Shown here: positions 4,812-5,282 of the stretch, in pieces
How positions within the stretch are numbered: the stretch's first letter is position 1
Layout: each line of letters opens with the position of its first letter
NCBI GenBank assembly: GCA_964644025.1
Contig: CAZXVW010000256.1
Location: 1-5,282 of the forward strand
Length of the DNA stretch: 5,282 nucleotides
DNA from: CAZXVW01 sp964644025
GTDB lineage: Bacteria > Acidobacteriota > Terriglobia > Bryobacterales > Bryobacteraceae
Reading direction: 5' to 3'
Notes under the pieces: generated by a model
What the model saw: the letters and a program-made list of their open reading frames with translations, nothing else
Told to the model about the DNA's origin: nothing
Databases searched by the model: none
Translations under genes and position numbers: made by a program

Positions 4812-5282
4812 CTACGGCGCCGGGTTCCCGCTCCCGGATTTGAGTTTCCAGCGGATCTGCCGCAGCATTCCGAGACAGACCTCGGCGTCGGTGGCGCTGA
4901 GCTTCATTCGCCGGATCAGGCGCCGAATCTTGTTCGTGGTCGAGAAGCCGGCGCCTGGATTCACGTATCCTGATTCGGCCAGCACCTCGACGAGCAAACC
5001 GGTAAGGCGCTCCAGGTCCGCCACCTTGGCGGGCTTCGTCTCGAGCGGCCGGGTTCCGGCGGCGCGCCCGCTTCGCACCAGCTCGTAAAGCGTCACCGCG
5101 ACCGCCTGGCCGAGATTCATGGAGCCGTGGGCGCGGCGAGTCGGAATCCGCAGCAGCCAATCGCAGTAGCTGAGGTCTTCGTTTGTCAGGCCGTGCTTTT
5201 CCGAGCCGAACAGCAAGGCCGCCGGCGCGCTTCCCAGGTGCTTCCGGATGAGCCGCCCCCCGTATTCCAGGCGGCGCAAGGG
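4812..5282 (-). CDS. trmJ: TrmJ-like tRNA (cytidine/uridine-2'-O-)-methyltransferase, C-terminal part
   Basis: 156 residues are visible; the reading frame is open to the right edge, so the start is outside the window. The family's usual length is about 250, so roughly 95-100 N-terminal residues are missing. Seen: FGSEKHGLTNEDLSYC (from residue 25 of the fragment) and IPTRRAHGSMNLGQAVAVTLYEL (46-68), which are SPOUT motifs 2 and 3 that form the knotted S-adenosylmethionine site. Then comes a helical C-terminal region (about 85-150: VADLERLTGLLVEVLAESGY, ending in IRRLIRRMKLSATDAEV) typical of TrmJ rather than of TrmH or RlmB. TrmJ methylates the ribose at position 32 of the tRNA anticodon loop in the cytoplasm. 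The first visible methionine-like codon (TTG at 5279) is internal, not a start, because the preceding motif is cut. Which nucleoside is the target cannot be told from this fragment; other SpoU-type methylases are less likely because of the C-terminal domain. Confidence 0.88.
   Translation of the reverse strand, partial: PLRRLEYGGRLIRKHLGSAPAALLFGSEKHGLTNEDLSYCDWLLRIPTRRAHGSMNLGQAVAVTLYELVRSGRAAGTRPLETKPAKVADLERLTGLLVEVLAESGYVNPGAGFSTTNKIRRLIRRMKLSATDAEVCLGMLRQIRWKLKSGSGNPAP

Overview
The window is GC-rich, densely coded bacterial DNA carrying seven protein genes. An outer-membrane receptor N-terminus points to a Gram-negative (diderm) host. The GC content, a divergent sodium/solute symporter and the mix of vitamin/metal-uptake parts would suit an Acidobacteriota-like genome (for example Bryobacterales), but this is a low-confidence guess because no phylogenetic marker lies in the window.

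Left part, minus strand, about 2279 down to 1: a tightly packed three-gene uptake operon. Gene 1 is a small membrane protein resembling an ECF-transporter substrate-binding (S) component. Gene 2 starts inside its stop codon (ATGA overlap). It encodes a fusion of an EcfT/CbiQ-like transmembrane coupling domain with a THEP1-type P-loop NTPase. Gene 3 overlaps gene 2 by 11 nt. It is the beginning of a TonB-dependent outer-membrane receptor with an unusual helical extension before its TonB box and plug, and it runs off the left edge. The three proteins would supply outer-membrane import, inner-membrane substrate capture, and a membrane coupler joined to a nucleotide-hydrolysing module. No ordinary EcfA/ABC ATPase is visible, so this looks like an ECF-like transporter whose motor may be a THEP1 NTPase. 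It is the most interesting content of the window. The substrate cannot be read from the sequence.

Middle, plus strand, 2410-4074: a complete sodium:solute symporter (SSS/SLC5 family), divergent from the uptake operon. The 130-nt intergenic region between them holds competing GC-rich hairpins and a possible -10 element.

Right part, minus strand, 5282 down to about 4102: three co-directional genes. They are the C-terminal two thirds of a TrmJ-like tRNA 2'-O-methyltransferase (its start lies beyond the right edge), a 70-residue HMA-fold-like protein without the metal-binding CxxC, and a short three-helix membrane protein of unknown function that converges on the symporter.

No rRNA, tRNA, CRISPR array, insertion sequence or phage gene was recognised.
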